NCBI GenBank assembly: GCA_900548255.1
Contig: URKH01000037.1
Span: 1-19,639 of the forward strand
Length of the DNA: 19,639 nucleotides
Direction of reading: 5' to 3'
From: an uncultured Collinsella sp.
Lineage (GTDB): Bacteria; Actinomycetota; Coriobacteriia; Coriobacteriales; Coriobacteriaceae
Shown piece after piece: positions 1-8,595 of this stretch. The translations under genes and the position numbers were made by a program. The stretch's first letter is position 1, and each line of letters starts with the position of its first letter. A model generated the notes under the pieces. That model worked only from the letters and a program-made list of their open reading frames with translations. It ran no database searches and had not been told where the DNA came from.

Positions 1-763
1 TGATGGAGGGGTTCTCACTCTTGCGGGTGATCTTGTCGATCTCGTCGATATAGATGATACCGATCTGCGCCTTCTGCACATCAAAATCCGCTGCCTGGAT
101 CAGCTTGAGCAGGATGTTCTCCACATCCTCGCCCACGTAACCGGCCTCGGTAAGCGCGGTGGCGTCGGCGATGGCAAACGGCACCTCGAGAATGCGGGCG
201 AGCGTCTGGGCGAGCAGGGTCTTACCGGTACCGGTGGGACCGAGCAGCAAAATATTGGACTTGGCGAGCTCCACCTCGTCCATATCGGTGTCGAACTGCG
301 AGCCCATGCTGTCGTCAAAAGCGGACACCGCGGCGCCGCCCTCGATCACGCGGCGATAGTGGTTGTACACGGCCACCGACATGGCGCGCTTGGCGTCCTC
401 CTGCCCCATGACATAGGCCGAAAGCTCGTCATAGATCTCGTGCGGCGTCGGCACGTGCGTGATGACCTGGCGGTCGTCCTCGAGCTCAAAGCCCTCGGCC
501 TCGGGGTCCACGGCGGGCTGGGATGCAGCCTGGCCGTGGTCGTTGAGGAAGCCCGGCAGCTTGCCGTTGCGGGCAGCGTCCATAAAGTCCGAAGCCAGCG
601 ACTCCTCAAGGATCTCGGAACAGGCGGCGACGCACTCGTCACAGATAAAGATGTTGGTCGGGCCCTTTACGAGGCGACGGACCTGGCCCTGCTCTTTTCC
701 GCAAAAGGAGCAGCGGATGGGGTTGCCGTTCTCGTCAAAGTTGTCCTGCATGTTACCTGCCAT
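1..763 (-). CDS. clpX: ATP-dependent Clp protease ATP-binding subunit ClpX (3' end outside window)
   Basis: AAA+ unfoldase that recognises substrates and feeds them to ClpP in the cytoplasm. I translated the reverse complement by hand. From the ATG at 763 it gives 254 residues before the window edge, so the sensor-2/C-terminal part is missing only because the window ends. An N-terminal zinc-binding domain has Cys18, Cys21, Cys41 and Cys44. Walker A is GPTGTGKT at about 175-182, and Walker B is IIYIDEID at about 237-243. A somewhat long acidic linker (about 75-105) separates the zinc and AAA+ domains. The gene starts one base after the clpP stop, so the two are probably co-transcribed and translationally linked. 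An alternative start is the ATG at 751, which has an AGGT-like ribosome site. Identity is secure; the exact start is not. Confidence 0.96.
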   Translation of the reverse strand, partial: MAGNMQDNFDENGNPIRCSFCGKEQGQVRRLVKGPTNIFICDECVAACSEILEESLASDFMDAARNGKLPGFLNDHGQAASQPAVDPEAEGFELEDDRQVITHVPTPHEIYDELSAYVMGQEDAKRAMSVAVYNHYRRVIEGGAAVSAFDDSMGSQFDTDMDEVELAKSNILLLGPTGTGKTLLAQTLARILEVPFAIADATALTEAGYVGEDVENILLKLIQAADFDVQKAQIGIIYIDEIDKITRKSENPSI

Positions 764-764
764 C

Positions 765-1385
765 CTAGGCATCCTTCGCGGCGAGATCTCGCGAGGTGAC
801 GATACGGTCAATCAGGCCGTAGTCGAGGGCCTCGGCGGCGGTCAGGTAGTTGTCGCGCTCGGTATCGGCCTGGACCTTCTCGATGGGCTGGCCCGAGGCA
901 TCGGACAAGATCTGGTTGAGCTCGCGGCGGGTCTTCTTGATCTCCTCGGCCACAATCTCAATCTCGGTCTGCTGACCCTGGGCACCGCCGCTGGGCTGGT
1001 GAATCATGACTTTGGAGTGCGGCAGGCAGAAGCGCTTGCCCTTAGCGCCGGCCGAAAGCAGCACGGCGGCCATGGACGCGGCCATACCGACGCAGATGGT
1101 GGAGACCTGCGGCTTGATGAAGTTCATGGTGTCAAGAATCGCCAGGCCGGAGTAAACCTCGCCACCGGGCGAATTGATGTAGAGCGAGATATCCTTCTCG
1201 GCATCCTGGCTCTCAAGATGCAGCAGCTGGGCAACGACCAGGTTGGCGCTGACGGAGTTGATCTCCTCGCCCAAGAAGATGATGCGGTCGTTGAGCAGGC
1301 GCGAATAGATATCGTAGCTGCGCTCGCCGCGCGGCGTCTGCTCGATAACGTATGGCACGAGGGCGGAATCGAACTTAGCGATCAT
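765..1385 (-). CDS. clpP: ATP-dependent Clp protease proteolytic subunit ClpP
   Basis: Serine peptidase that forms the tetradecameric proteolytic chamber used by ClpX. From the ATG at 1385 the product has 206 residues, normal for the family. The catalytic triad is visible: Ser104 in GMAASM, His129 in MIHQPSGG and Asp178 in TERD, with the same spacing as E. coli Ser97/His122/Asp171. I chose the start at 1385 because a GGAG lies six bases upstream. In-frame ATGs at 1391 and 1397 and a TTG at 1415 are possible but have poorer ribosome sites. It lies between tig and clpX, the classic tig-clpP-clpX order. The 163-bp gap from tig holds a perfect inverted repeat and could contain a separate clpP promoter. 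Confidence 0.97.
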   Translation of the reverse strand: MIAKFDSALVPYVIEQTPRGERSYDIYSRLLNDRIIFLGEEINSVSANLVVAQLLHLESQDAEKDISLYINSPGGEVYSGLAILDTMNFIKPQVSTICVGMAASMAAVLLSAGAKGKRFCLPHSKVMIHQPSGGAQGQQTEIEIVAEEIKKTRRELNQILSDASGQPIEKVQADTERDNYLTAAEALDYGLIDRIVTSRDLAAKDA

Positions 1386-1431
1386 ACGCATCTCCATTTC
1401 TCTCTTGCGGACCAAATTGGTTCTAGATAAA

Positions 1432-1472
1432 CGTACGGTGCCCGCATGCTATGCATTGGCTGGCACCGTACG
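1432..1472 (-). promoter_or_regulatory. perfect 11-bp inverted repeat in the tig-clpP gap
   Basis: Arms CGTACGGTGCC (1432-1442) and GGCACCGTACG (1462-1472) are perfect reverse complements around a 19-nt loop. On the transcribed strand the hairpin is followed by only three T bases (TTTATC), so it is a weak candidate as an intrinsic terminator. It lies about 47 bp before the clpP start, so it could equally be a leader hairpin or an operator that uncouples clpP from tig. I see no HAIR (HspR) or CIRCE-type consensus. Function is inference. Confidence 0.5.
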
Positions 1473-1548
1473 AAGCAACCGGATAACCGGCTATTAACTT
1501 TACCCCATCACGGGCACATACATGCGCTCGCGGGCAAGGTGGCGAGAA

Positions 1549-2847
1549 TTACTCGGCGTCCTTGGCGGTCTCGTCGACCTCGGTCACCTTGGCGTTCTCG
1601 ACCAGGTGGTCGACGGCCTTGGAGCGACGGATGGACTCGCGGACGGCAGGCATGCGGCCATCGGCGATGAACTCGGCCTTGGAAGCCTCGACGTCCTTGA
1701 CGCCGGCCTTCTCGAACTCGGCGTTGATGTCGTCCTCGGTGACCTCAATCTTGAGCTCACGCGCGAGGGCGTCCAGAGCCAGGGACTCACGGGCAACGTC
1801 GTTGGCCTGCTTATGCAGGTCGCCGATGAACTGCTCCATGGTCAGACCGGAAGCGGGCAGCCAGGTGTCGAGCGTCATGCCGCGGGCAGCGAGGTTGGAC
1901 AGGAAGTTCTGGCCAAGCTCCTCAAAGACGGACTGCTCGTAGTCGGCGTCCATCTCGTCGAGCTGCAGACGCTCGGCGAGAGCGGAGACGCAACGGTTCT
2001 CCTTCTCGGCCGGCAGGCGGGAAGCCTTGTCCTGCTCAATCTCAATCTTGATGGCGTCGCGCATGGCGTCGATGCTGTCGAAGCCAAAGTCGGACTTGAC
2101 GAGCTCGTCGGTGAGCTCGGGGGTGTTGCGGACCTTGATGCCCTTGACGGTGACCTCGACGGTGTGGGTCTCGGCCTCCTCGCCCTCCTCGGCCTCGTCG
2201 GTCCAGGTGACGGACTTGACGTCGTCAACGTTGGCGCCGATCAGAGCCTCGTTGAACTCGGCGGGGTTGCTGTCGCTACCGGCGATGAGCATACGGCCCT
2301 CGGCGGCAAAGTTGTCGGCGTTCTCGACGGCCTTGAGGTCGACGGTAACGTAGTCCTCGGACTCGACAGCGCGGCCCTCGACATCCTCGAAGGTGGCACG
2401 GTAGTTGAGGAGCATCTCGACCTGGTTGTTGATCTCGGACTCGGTGACCTCCGCAGGGGGCATCTCGATCTCGACAGCGTCGAAGGAGGAGAGCTCAGCG
2501 GCGGGACGCAGGGAGAACTCGACGGTGTAGGTGTAGTCCTCGTGATCCTTAGCGAGGTCGAGGTCCTTGTAGTCACCGTTCTTGGTGGGGACGATGTCCA
2601 GCTCGTTGAGGACGGCGGGCTCGTTGGCGGCGATCAGGTCGTTGGTGGCCTGAGCGAGGGTAGCCTCGGCGCCAAGAGCAGAGTCGATAACCGGACGGGG
2701 AGCCTTACCGGCGCGGAAGCCCGGGAAGCGGTACTTCTTGGCGGTGTCCTTGTAAGCCTTCTTGATCGCGGCGTCGACGTCGGCGGCCGGGATGGTGACC
2801 GTAGCGGTGAGCTTGGCGTCCTTGACGTCAGAAGCGGTGATGTTCAA
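1549..2847 (-). CDS. tig: trigger factor (ribosome-associated chaperone and prolyl isomerase)
   Basis: Trigger factor binds ribosomal protein L23 at the exit tunnel and shields nascent chains. The product is about 432 residues, the usual length. The N-terminal ribosome-binding signature is clear (FPGFRAGKAP, about 41-50). An FKBP-like domain spans roughly 150-245 and starts with a YRATFEDVEGRAVESEDYV-type segment. A helical C-terminal chaperone domain ends in an acidic tail. A perfect AGGAGG at 2854-2859 is six bases before a TTG at 2847 and three before a GTG at 2850. I prefer the TTG (product MNITASD...). The ATG at 2862 would place that ribosome site inside the coding region, so it is unlikely. 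It heads the tig-clpP-clpX group. Confidence 0.95.
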   Translation of the reverse strand: MNITASDVKDAKLTATVTIPAADVDAAIKKAYKDTAKKYRFPGFRAGKAPRPVIDSALGAEATLAQATNDLIAANEPAVLNELDIVPTKNGDYKDLDLAKDHEDYTYTVEFSLRPAAELSSFDAVEIEMPPAEVTESEINNQVEMLLNYRATFEDVEGRAVESEDYVTVDLKAVENADNFAAEGRMLIAGSDSNPAEFNEALIGANVDDVKSVTWTDEAEEGEEAETHTVEVTVKGIKVRNTPELTDELVKSDFGFDSIDAMRDAIKIEIEQDKASRLPAEKENRCVSALAERLQLDEMDADYEQSVFEELGQNFLSNLAARGMTLDTWLPASGLTMEQFIGDLHKQANDVARESLALDALARELKIEVTEDDINAEFEKAGVKDVEASKAEFIADGRMPAVRESIRRSKAVDHLVENAKVTEVDETAKDAE

Positions 2848-2903
2848 CACGTTCCTCCTCATACTGCCCAGCTTATCTGAGGTGCTGGTACCTTTATGCA
2901 ACA

Positions 2904-2930
2904 AAGAGTCGCGACGGCCAGGGCCGACGC
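2904..2930 (-). terminator. possible terminator after tRNA-Leu
   Basis: An imperfect nine-base inverted repeat (2911-2919 against 2922-2930, one mismatch) lies just downstream of tRNA-Leu in its direction of transcription. A short, T-containing stretch (GACTCTTTG) follows. The loop is very tight and the T tract is interrupted, so termination is uncertain and the hairpin may only end or process the tRNA transcript. Confidence 0.35.
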
Positions 2931-2938
2931 AGATGCGT

Positions 2939-3022
2939 TGGTGCGGGCGAAAGGACTCGAACCTTCACGGGAATCCCACCAGAACCTAAATCTGGCGCGT
3001 CTACCAATTCCGCCACGCCCGC
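2939..3022 (-). tRNA. tRNA-Leu (anticodon UAG)
   Basis: The reverse complement folds as a class II tRNA. The acceptor stem GCGGGCG pairs with CGCCCGC, and the D loop contains AATTGGTAGA. The anticodon stem CCAGA/TCTGG encloses loop TTTAGGT, so the anticodon is TAG with U33 present. A variable arm (TGGGATTCCCG) is followed by the T loop GGTTCGAGTCC. The 3' CCA is encoded (2939-2941). Confidence 0.97.
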
Positions 3023-3041
3023 ATGAGCGCACAGATTAGGA

Positions 3042-3050
3042 ATGATAGCA
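3042..3050 (-). promoter_or_regulatory. candidate extended -10 promoter of tRNA-Leu
   Basis: On the minus strand the sequence TGCTATCAT forms an extended -10 element (TG, one base, TATCAT) about 20 bases before the tRNA 5' end. I found no convincing -35 hexamer at 16-18 bp, which is acceptable for extended -10 promoters. Prediction only. Confidence 0.35.
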
Positions 3051-3108
3051 GATACGAGCGACAAGCGCACGCACACGTTTTACAGGCTCACGACCTCACC
3101 ACGAGTGC

Positions 3109-3138
3109 AAAAGGCGGGTCGAGTTGCCCCGCCCCGCC
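3109..3138 (-). terminator. likely intrinsic terminator of the hydroxylase operon
   Basis: Downstream of the hydroxylase stop codon (3163), the minus strand has GGCGGG, a 14-nt loop, CCCGCC and then TTTT. In plus coordinates the stem arms are 3113-3118 and 3133-3138. Its position between the hydroxylase gene and tRNA-Leu fits a transcript end, although the T tract is short. Confidence 0.5.
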
Positions 3139-3162
3139 AATTACGACTTGTTCGCCGACCCG

Positions 3163-5994
3163 CTACTCCCCCAGCAGCGCTTTCTCCGGCGTGATGGGCA
3201 GCGAGCGGACCTGGTGGCCCGTGGCGTGTGCGACGGCCGAGGCCACGGCGGCGAGCGGCGTGTTGATGACGACCTCGCCGATCGACTTGGCGCCAAACGG
3301 GCCCGTCGGCTCGTAGCTCGGCTCAAAGGCCACGCGAATGCTGCCGATATCCAGGCGCGTAGGCAGCTTGTAGCTCATAAAGTTGCCGGTGCGCAGGCGA
3401 CCGCGGTCGTCATGCTCGACGATCTCGTAGAGCGCGTGACCGATGCCCTGGGCAATGCCGCCCTCGGCCTGGACGCGCGCGAGCGCCTCGTTGATCACGG
3501 TGCCGCAATCGACGGCAGCGGCGTAATCCACCACGGTCACCTTGCCGGTGGCCTTGTCAACCTCGACCTCGGCAATGCCGGCCATAAACGGCGGGGGCGA
3601 AACGGGCAGGCAGGCAGAGGCGTGCGAAGTCAGCGCGTCACCGCCCGCGATGTTCTTGACGCACAGGTTGGCAAAGTCTCGCAGCGTAAGGTAGCGACCG
3701 TGCTCGCGCGCAGCACGCTCGTCGGACAGGCGCACGTACTGGCCGTCGAAGACCACGTCGGCGGCGTCAACGTCCCACATCTGGGCGGCCTTGGCGCAAA
3801 TCTTCTGGCGCAGCTCGGTCGCGGCGTTCTTGGCGGCAAGGCCCGTCACGTAGGTACCGGAGCTCGCGTACGAGCCGGCGTCGAACGGCGACACATCGGT
3901 GTCCACGCCGCGCACCACAATGAGCGAGCTCTCCACGCCCAGCTCCTCGGCGGCAATCTGCGCCAGGATCGTGTCGACGCCCATGCCGTTATCGGTGGCG
4001 CCGGTGCCGATGGTAATGAAGCCGTCCTCTTCCAGGCGCATGTCGATGCCGGCGATATCCACGTTGGAAATGCCCGAGCCCTGCATGGTGAGCGCACAGC
4101 CCAGAGCACGCACGCGGTCGCCCAGGTCGACGGCCAGCGGCTTGTCGCGCCAACCGATCATGTCCATCGCTCGCAGCAGGCAGCGGTCGAGCGCGCAGGC
4201 GTTGAGCTTCTCGTTGTAGTACTGCGGCATGATCTCGCCCTCGCGCACCATGTTCTTAAGGCGCAGGTCGGCGGGGTCCATGTGCAGCATGTCGGCGAGC
4301 TCGTTGACGGCGCTCTCCACGGCAAACTGGCCCTGGGTGGCACCGTAGCCGCGATACGCGCCGCCGCGGTTGGTGTTGGTGTAGACGGCGTCCCACCTAA
4401 AGCGGCTCGCCTTCACATGGTTGTAAATCGGCAGGCTCTTGTGGCCCGAAAGGCCGATCGTCGTGGTGGCGTGCTCGCCGTACGCGCCGGCGTTGGACAG
4501 CGTGTGCAAGTCGATGGCCGTGATGGTGCCGTCGTTCATGGCGCCCAGCTTAACGGTCATCTGCATCTGGTGGCGCGAGTTACCCGCGGTGATAGTCTCC
4601 TCGCGGGTGTAGCAGCAGTAGCTCGGACGGCCAGTCTGCTGGGTCACGAACGCAACGAAGATCTCGCAGCAGCCCGTCTGCTTGGAGCCAAAGCCGCCGC
4701 CGATGCGCGGCTTAATGACCTGCACCTGCGACTGCGGAATGTCGAGCGACTGCGCGACCATGCGGCGCACGTGGAAGGGCACCTGTGTAGAGGTGGTCAC
4801 CGAGATACGCCCGAACGCGTCGGTCGTCGCAAAGGCGCGGAAGGTTTCCATGGGCGCGGTCTGCGTGGCCTGGCTGGTGTAAGTGCGCTCAAAGACGATG
4901 TCGCTCTGGGCGAAGGCCTCGTCCAGATCGCCATAATCGCTGGTACCGCTGCACACCAGGTTGCGCGGAACATCGCCGCCCTGCGGGAACATAAAGCTCA
5001 CGTCGCCCTCGGGGTGGACCACGATGTCGTTATCGAGTGCCTGGGTAAAGTCGAGCAGGGGCTCGAGCACCTCGTAGTCGACCTTGATGAGCTTGAGCGC
5101 CTTGTCGGCGGCCTCCTCGGTCTCGGCGGCGACGATCGCCACCTCCTCGTTTTGGTAGCGCACGAGGTTCTCGAGGATCAGGCGGTCGTAGGGACTCGGC
5201 TGCGGATAGCTCTGGCCGGCGATGGTAAAGCGGCGCTTGGGCACGTCCTCGTAGGTGTAGACGCCAACCACGCCGGGCACCTTCAGGGCGCGCGACGTGT
5301 CGATGGAGCGGATCTTGGCGCGGGCATAGGGGCTGCGCTTGAGTTTGACGATCAGGGCCCCGGCGGGCACCAGGTCGCCCGTGTAGACCGGACGGCCCTC
5401 GAGCAGGGCCTTCGAGTCCTTCTTGGGCTGCTTGTGGGTGATCTGCTTGTAGGAGACGCCGTCGCAGCTGGTGTCGTTGACCGGCAGCTCGGGCATCTCA
5501 AAGCCCACCTGCACGCCGGACTCGTTGAGAAAGCGCACGATGGCGCGCAGCTGGCTCTCGTAGCCGCTGCAGCGGCAAAGATTGCCGGCGAGCTGGCGCG
5601 AGAGCTCCTCGCGCGTGGCGACGAGCGTCGGGTCCTCCTTGGCGGCGCGGGCGAGCGCCAGCACGTTCATGATGAGGCCGGGGGCGCAAAAACCGCACTG
5701 CTCGGCGCCTTCGGCAGCCATCGCGCGGGCGAGCGCCTCGGACTCGGCCTTGAGGCCCTCGAGCGTGGTGACGGAGCGGCCCTCGACGCGCGCGGCGGGA
5801 ACCGAGCAGCTCAGCACCGGGTCGCCGTCGAGCCACACCGTGCACAGGCCGCAGTTGGTGGTTTCGCAGGCGCAGCGTACCGACGCGCAGCCCTGCTCGC
5901 GCAGCAGCGCAAAGAGCATGGTGTCGGGGGCAATCTGAACCTTGACCTTGCGACCGTTGAGCGTAAAAGAAAGATCGATGAGTTTGGCAGCCAT
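3163..5994 (-). CDS. fused [2Fe-2S]/molybdopterin hydroxylase, candidate selenium-dependent xanthine dehydrogenase
   Basis: A 943-residue member of the xanthine oxidase/molybdenum hydroxylase family. A plant-type [2Fe-2S] domain has Cys43, Cys48, Cys51 and Cys63. A second [2Fe-2S] domain has Cys100, Cys103, Cys140 and Cys142. The molybdopterin-binding part follows from about 195, with GGGFGSKQ (432-439), YRGYGATQGQF (548-558) and the region of the conserved active-site glutamate, GAKSIGE (Glu907). In classical bacterial XDH the Fe-S and Mo parts are usually separate polypeptides. Fusion of the two with a separate FAD subunit is the arrangement of the selenium-dependent XDH family (TIGR03311 type). 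Substrate is unproven: purine hydroxylation is likeliest, but other N-heterocycles or aldehydes remain possible. The ATG overlaps the FAD-subunit stop by one base (TAATG), so translation is coupled. The link to selenium is inference from architecture and from the selenium genes upstream. Confidence 0.88.
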   Translation of the reverse strand: MAAKLIDLSFTLNGRKVKVQIAPDTMLFALLREQGCASVRCACETTNCGLCTVWLDGDPVLSCSVPAARVEGRSVTTLEGLKAESEALARAMAAEGAEQCGFCAPGLIMNVLALARAAKEDPTLVATREELSRQLAGNLCRCSGYESQLRAIVRFLNESGVQVGFEMPELPVNDTSCDGVSYKQITHKQPKKDSKALLEGRPVYTGDLVPAGALIVKLKRSPYARAKIRSIDTSRALKVPGVVGVYTYEDVPKRRFTIAGQSYPQPSPYDRLILENLVRYQNEEVAIVAAETEEAADKALKLIKVDYEVLEPLLDFTQALDNDIVVHPEGDVSFMFPQGGDVPRNLVCSGTSDYGDLDEAFAQSDIVFERTYTSQATQTAPMETFRAFATTDAFGRISVTTSTQVPFHVRRMVAQSLDIPQSQVQVIKPRIGGGFGSKQTGCCEIFVAFVTQQTGRPSYCCYTREETITAGNSRHQMQMTVKLGAMNDGTITAIDLHTLSNAGAYGEHATTTIGLSGHKSLPIYNHVKASRFRWDAVYTNTNRGGAYRGYGATQGQFAVESAVNELADMLHMDPADLRLKNMVREGEIMPQYYNEKLNACALDRCLLRAMDMIGWRDKPLAVDLGDRVRALGCALTMQGSGISNVDIAGIDMRLEEDGFITIGTGATDNGMGVDTILAQIAAEELGVESSLIVVRGVDTDVSPFDAGSYASSGTYVTGLAAKNAATELRQKICAKAAQMWDVDAADVVFDGQYVRLSDERAAREHGRYLTLRDFANLCVKNIAGGDALTSHASACLPVSPPPFMAGIAEVEVDKATGKVTVVDYAAAVDCGTVINEALARVQAEGGIAQGIGHALYEIVEHDDRGRLRTGNFMSYKLPTRLDIGSIRVAFEPSYEPTGPFGAKSIGEVVINTPLAAVASAVAHATGHQVRSLPITPEKALLGE

Positions 5995-6908
5995 TAGCGC
6001 ACCTCGCTAGAATCGACGCCGGGCACGCGGCGGCAGGAATACTCGTCCGTGGCGTGCTTGGGAATCTGCACGCCCTCGAGCTCGCGGGCAAGCGCGGCCG
6101 AAAGCTCAATGCCGGCGGCGCGGCGCACGGCCTGAATCGCCAGCGGGGCCGAGATGCGGCGGCGGTAGTCGGCCGAGCCCCACAGGTTGGTGCCGTAGCT
6201 CAGGGTACGCACGGATGCGGCAAGGGCGCACAGCTCGTCCTCGGAAGGCTGCTCGTTCACCAGGCCGCATGCCTCGCCCCGCAGCAGGGTCGCGCGCAGC
6301 GGGCGGGCACCCACGGTGACGTGCCAGGAGCCGTCCCACCAGGCGGCGGTGACGTTCAGCGAGGGGAAGTCGGTCGCGGCCTTGCGCACGGCCTCGTAGC
6401 TTGCGCGGTAGTCGTGTTTAACGACCACAACATGCTCGATCACGTCGCGCACGTAGCCCATGTTCACAAACTCGGCGAGCGGCACGCGGCCGGCACCTGT
6501 CAGCTTAACGTATGAATCGAGTGCCAAAAAAGCCGAAAGCACGTCCGAGAAGCCAAAGCGGCCGTAGATGCTGCCGCCCACCGTGGCGGTATTGCGCAGC
6601 TGCACGCCCACGATATCGTGGACGGCAAACTCAAAGACATTGTTGACGAGCGCGTTGAGCTCGGCATGGCGCTCGAGCTGGCGTAGGGTGCACATGGCAC
6701 CGATGCGAAACTCGGTCTCGGTCTCCTCGATCTGATCGAGTCCGCAGGCCGAAAGGTCAATCGCCGTCGCCACGCGACGCGAACCCAGGCGCATCCAGAT
6801 GCCGCCGCCCACAATCTTGTTGTTGCGGTTCTTCTGTAAGAGCTCATAGGCTTCGGCCGCGTTTCCAACACGGACGTAGGTACCGAACTTGAGCACGTTC
6901 TCCCCCAT
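5994..6908 (-). CDS. FAD-binding subunit of a molybdenum hydroxylase
   Basis: A 304-residue FAD subunit (CO-dehydrogenase/XDH flavoprotein type) that would carry electrons from the [2Fe-2S] centres of the downstream partner to NAD+ or another acceptor. The FAD-binding motif KIVGGGIWMRLG lies at about 31-42. A second family motif, RNTATVGGSIYGRFGFSD, follows at about 105-122. The C-terminal part from about 190 resembles the CO-dehydrogenase flavoprotein C-terminal domain. It is the first gene of a two-gene operon and overlaps the hydroxylase start by one base. The ATG at 6908 has a weak ribosome site; a GTG at 6896 preceded by GGGGAG is an alternative. The short gap behind the gdhA terminator must hold its promoter; I see only a weak TACACT -10-like hexamer there. 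Confidence 0.9.
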   Translation of the reverse strand: MGENVLKFGTYVRVGNAAEAYELLQKNRNNKIVGGGIWMRLGSRRVATAIDLSACGLDQIEETETEFRIGAMCTLRQLERHAELNALVNNVFEFAVHDIVGVQLRNTATVGGSIYGRFGFSDVLSAFLALDSYVKLTGAGRVPLAEFVNMGYVRDVIEHVVVVKHDYRASYEAVRKAATDFPSLNVTAAWWDGSWHVTVGARPLRATLLRGEACGLVNEQPSEDELCALAASVRTLSYGTNLWGSADYRRRISAPLAIQAVRRAAGIELSAALARELEGVQIPKHATDEYSCRRVPGVDSSEVR

Positions 6909-6971
6909 CTCTTTACTTGTCCAGTACCCCTAAGTGTACCAAACGAGGGTGCACGGCCCTCACCACCATAG

Positions 6972-7002
6972 AAAAAGGCTCCCAGCACAAATGCTGGGAG
7001 CC
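6972..7002 (-). terminator. strong intrinsic terminator of gdhA
   Basis: A perfect 11-bp stem (GGCTCCCAGCA at 6977-6987 against TGCTGGGAGCC at 6992-7002) has a four-base loop. On the minus strand it is followed by TTTTTC. It starts about 27 bases after the gdhA stop and separates gdhA from the hydroxylase operon. Confidence 0.93.
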
Positions 7003-7028
7003 TCATCAGGTGCTATGTCGAGCTGGGC

Positions 7029-8384
7029 TTAGCAGACGCCCTGGGCGAGCATGGCGTCGGCGACCTTCAGGAAGCCGGCGATGTTGGCGCCCATGACAAA
7101 GTTGCCCTCCTGGCCATACTCCTTGGCGGTGTCGTCCACATTGTGGAACATGCCGCGCATGAGCTGCTCGAGCTTGCCGTCGACCTCCTCAAAGGTCCAG
7201 GACAGGTGCTCGGCGTTCTGGCTCATCTCCAGGCCGGACACGAGCACGCCGCCGGCGTTGGCAGCCTTGCCGGGCATAAAGGCGACGCCGTTCTCCTGGA
7301 AGTAGTTCGTGGCCTCGATGGTCGTGGGCATGTTTGCGCCCTCGCCGACCACCTTGCAGCCGTTGGCGACGAGCGCCTGGGCGTCCTCGAGCAGCAGCGT
7401 GTTCTCGCGAGCGCAGGGCAGCGCGATGTCGCAGGGCAGCTGCCAAACGCCGCGGCCGTCGCCCTCGTGCCACACGGCACCGGGCTTCTCGTCAACGTAC
7501 ATGGCGAGCGTGACGCCCTTGTCGTGGCCAGAGCGCTTCTGGTTGTAGACGTGCTCGAGCACGGAGTAGTCGATGCCGTCGGGATCCTCGACCCAGCCGT
7601 GGGTATCGGAGCAGGCCAGCACCTTGCCGCCGAGCTGGGAAACCTTCTGGACGGCGTAGATGGCAACGTTACCGGAGCCGTGAACGACGACGTTCTTGCC
7701 CTCGAAGGAGTCGCCGCGGCTCTTGAGGTACTCGTCCACAAAGTAGACCAGGCCGTAGCCAGTGGCCTCTGTGCGGGCGAGCGAGCCGCCAAAGGAGAGG
7801 CCCTTGCCGGTGAGGACGCCGGTCCACTCGTTGGTCAGGCGCTTGTACTGACCGAACATGTAGGCAACCTCGCGGCCGCCAACGCCCAGGTCGCCGGCGG
7901 GAACGTCGGTGTTGGGGCCGATGTGACGATAGAGCTCGGTCATGAAGGACTGGCAGAAGTGCATGATCTCGTTGTTGGACTTGCCCTTGGGGTCAAAGTC
8001 GGAACCGCCCTTGCCGCCGCCCATGGGAAGGGTGGTCAGGCTGTTCTTGAGGATCTGCTCCAGGCCCAGGAACTTGAGCATGCCCAGGGTGACCGTCGGG
8101 TTAAAGCGCAGGCCGCCCTTGTAGGGTCCAATGGCAGAGTTGAACTCGACGCGGTAACCGCGGTTGACCTGGACCTTGCCCTGGTCGTCGACCCAGGGAA
8201 CACGGAACATGACGATGCGCTCGGGCTCGACAAGGCGCTCCAGTAGGGCGGCCTCCTCGTACTCGGGGTGGGCGTCGAGCGCCGGCTGGATGGTGCCGAG
8301 GATCTCGGTCGCGGCCTGGATGAACTCAGGCTGCTCGGGATAGCGGGCCTTGAGCTCGTCGAGAACTTTCTGCGTGTAGCTCAT
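7029..8384 (-). CDS. gdhA: glutamate dehydrogenase (NADP-type, hexameric)
   Basis: Interconverts 2-oxoglutarate plus ammonia and glutamate, linking carbon and nitrogen metabolism. From the ATG at 8384 the product has 451 residues, the usual size of small hexameric enzymes. The active-site lysine is in PMGGGKGGSDFDP (Lys125) and the catalytic aspartate in PAGDLGVGGREV (Asp165), the same numbering as the well-studied clostridial enzyme. A Rossmann segment (HGSGNVAIYAVQK) binds the nucleotide at about 235-250. NADP preference is inferred from overall similarity. A GGAGGA ribosome site lies five bases before this ATG, so an upstream-extended start at 8432 is unlikely. The leader carries a small CGGCGC/GCGCCG hairpin near 8421-8438 and a TATTAT -10-like element further upstream. 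A strong terminator follows the gene. Confidence 0.96.
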   Translation of the reverse strand: MSYTQKVLDELKARYPEQPEFIQAATEILGTIQPALDAHPEYEEAALLERLVEPERIVMFRVPWVDDQGKVQVNRGYRVEFNSAIGPYKGGLRFNPTVTLGMLKFLGLEQILKNSLTTLPMGGGKGGSDFDPKGKSNNEIMHFCQSFMTELYRHIGPNTDVPAGDLGVGGREVAYMFGQYKRLTNEWTGVLTGKGLSFGGSLARTEATGYGLVYFVDEYLKSRGDSFEGKNVVVHGSGNVAIYAVQKVSQLGGKVLACSDTHGWVEDPDGIDYSVLEHVYNQKRSGHDKGVTLAMYVDEKPGAVWHEGDGRGVWQLPCDIALPCARENTLLLEDAQALVANGCKVVGEGANMPTTIEATNYFQENGVAFMPGKAANAGGVLVSGLEMSQNAEHLSWTFEEVDGKLEQLMRGMFHNVDDTAKEYGQEGNFVMGANIAGFLKVADAMLAQGVC

Positions 8385-8595
8385 GCTTCCTCCAATTGAT
8401 GGAAAAGAAAGGTGTCGTTCGCGGCGCCCCATGCGCCGTGAGCTTTATCGAGTATGGATAATATCGCACTGTTGCTACAAAGTTACGAATAAGGCAACGA
8501 GCGGATGTTTCATTTTGATTACGATGCAGGTAGATAGCTTTTTGACCGCCTGACGAGCAAATCGCGTGTTTCGAAGCTGTTTCCCGCACGTTTCG

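Noticed and set aside
1522..2880. A 452-codon plus-strand open frame opposite trigger factor
   Set aside because: Antisense shadow; the translation is a monotonous L/V/G/D-rich string, while the minus strand encodes a full trigger factor.
3124..5997. A 957-codon plus-strand open frame opposite the hydroxylase
   Set aside because: It is the antisense shadow of a clearly recognised 943-residue enzyme in GC-rich DNA; its product is low-complexity (rich in Arg, Gly, Val, His) with no domain.
7143..8246. A long plus-strand open frame opposite gdhA, and similar ones opposite selA, selB and brnQ
   Set aside because: They mirror highly conserved minus-strand genes and have no recognisable motif or ribosome site.
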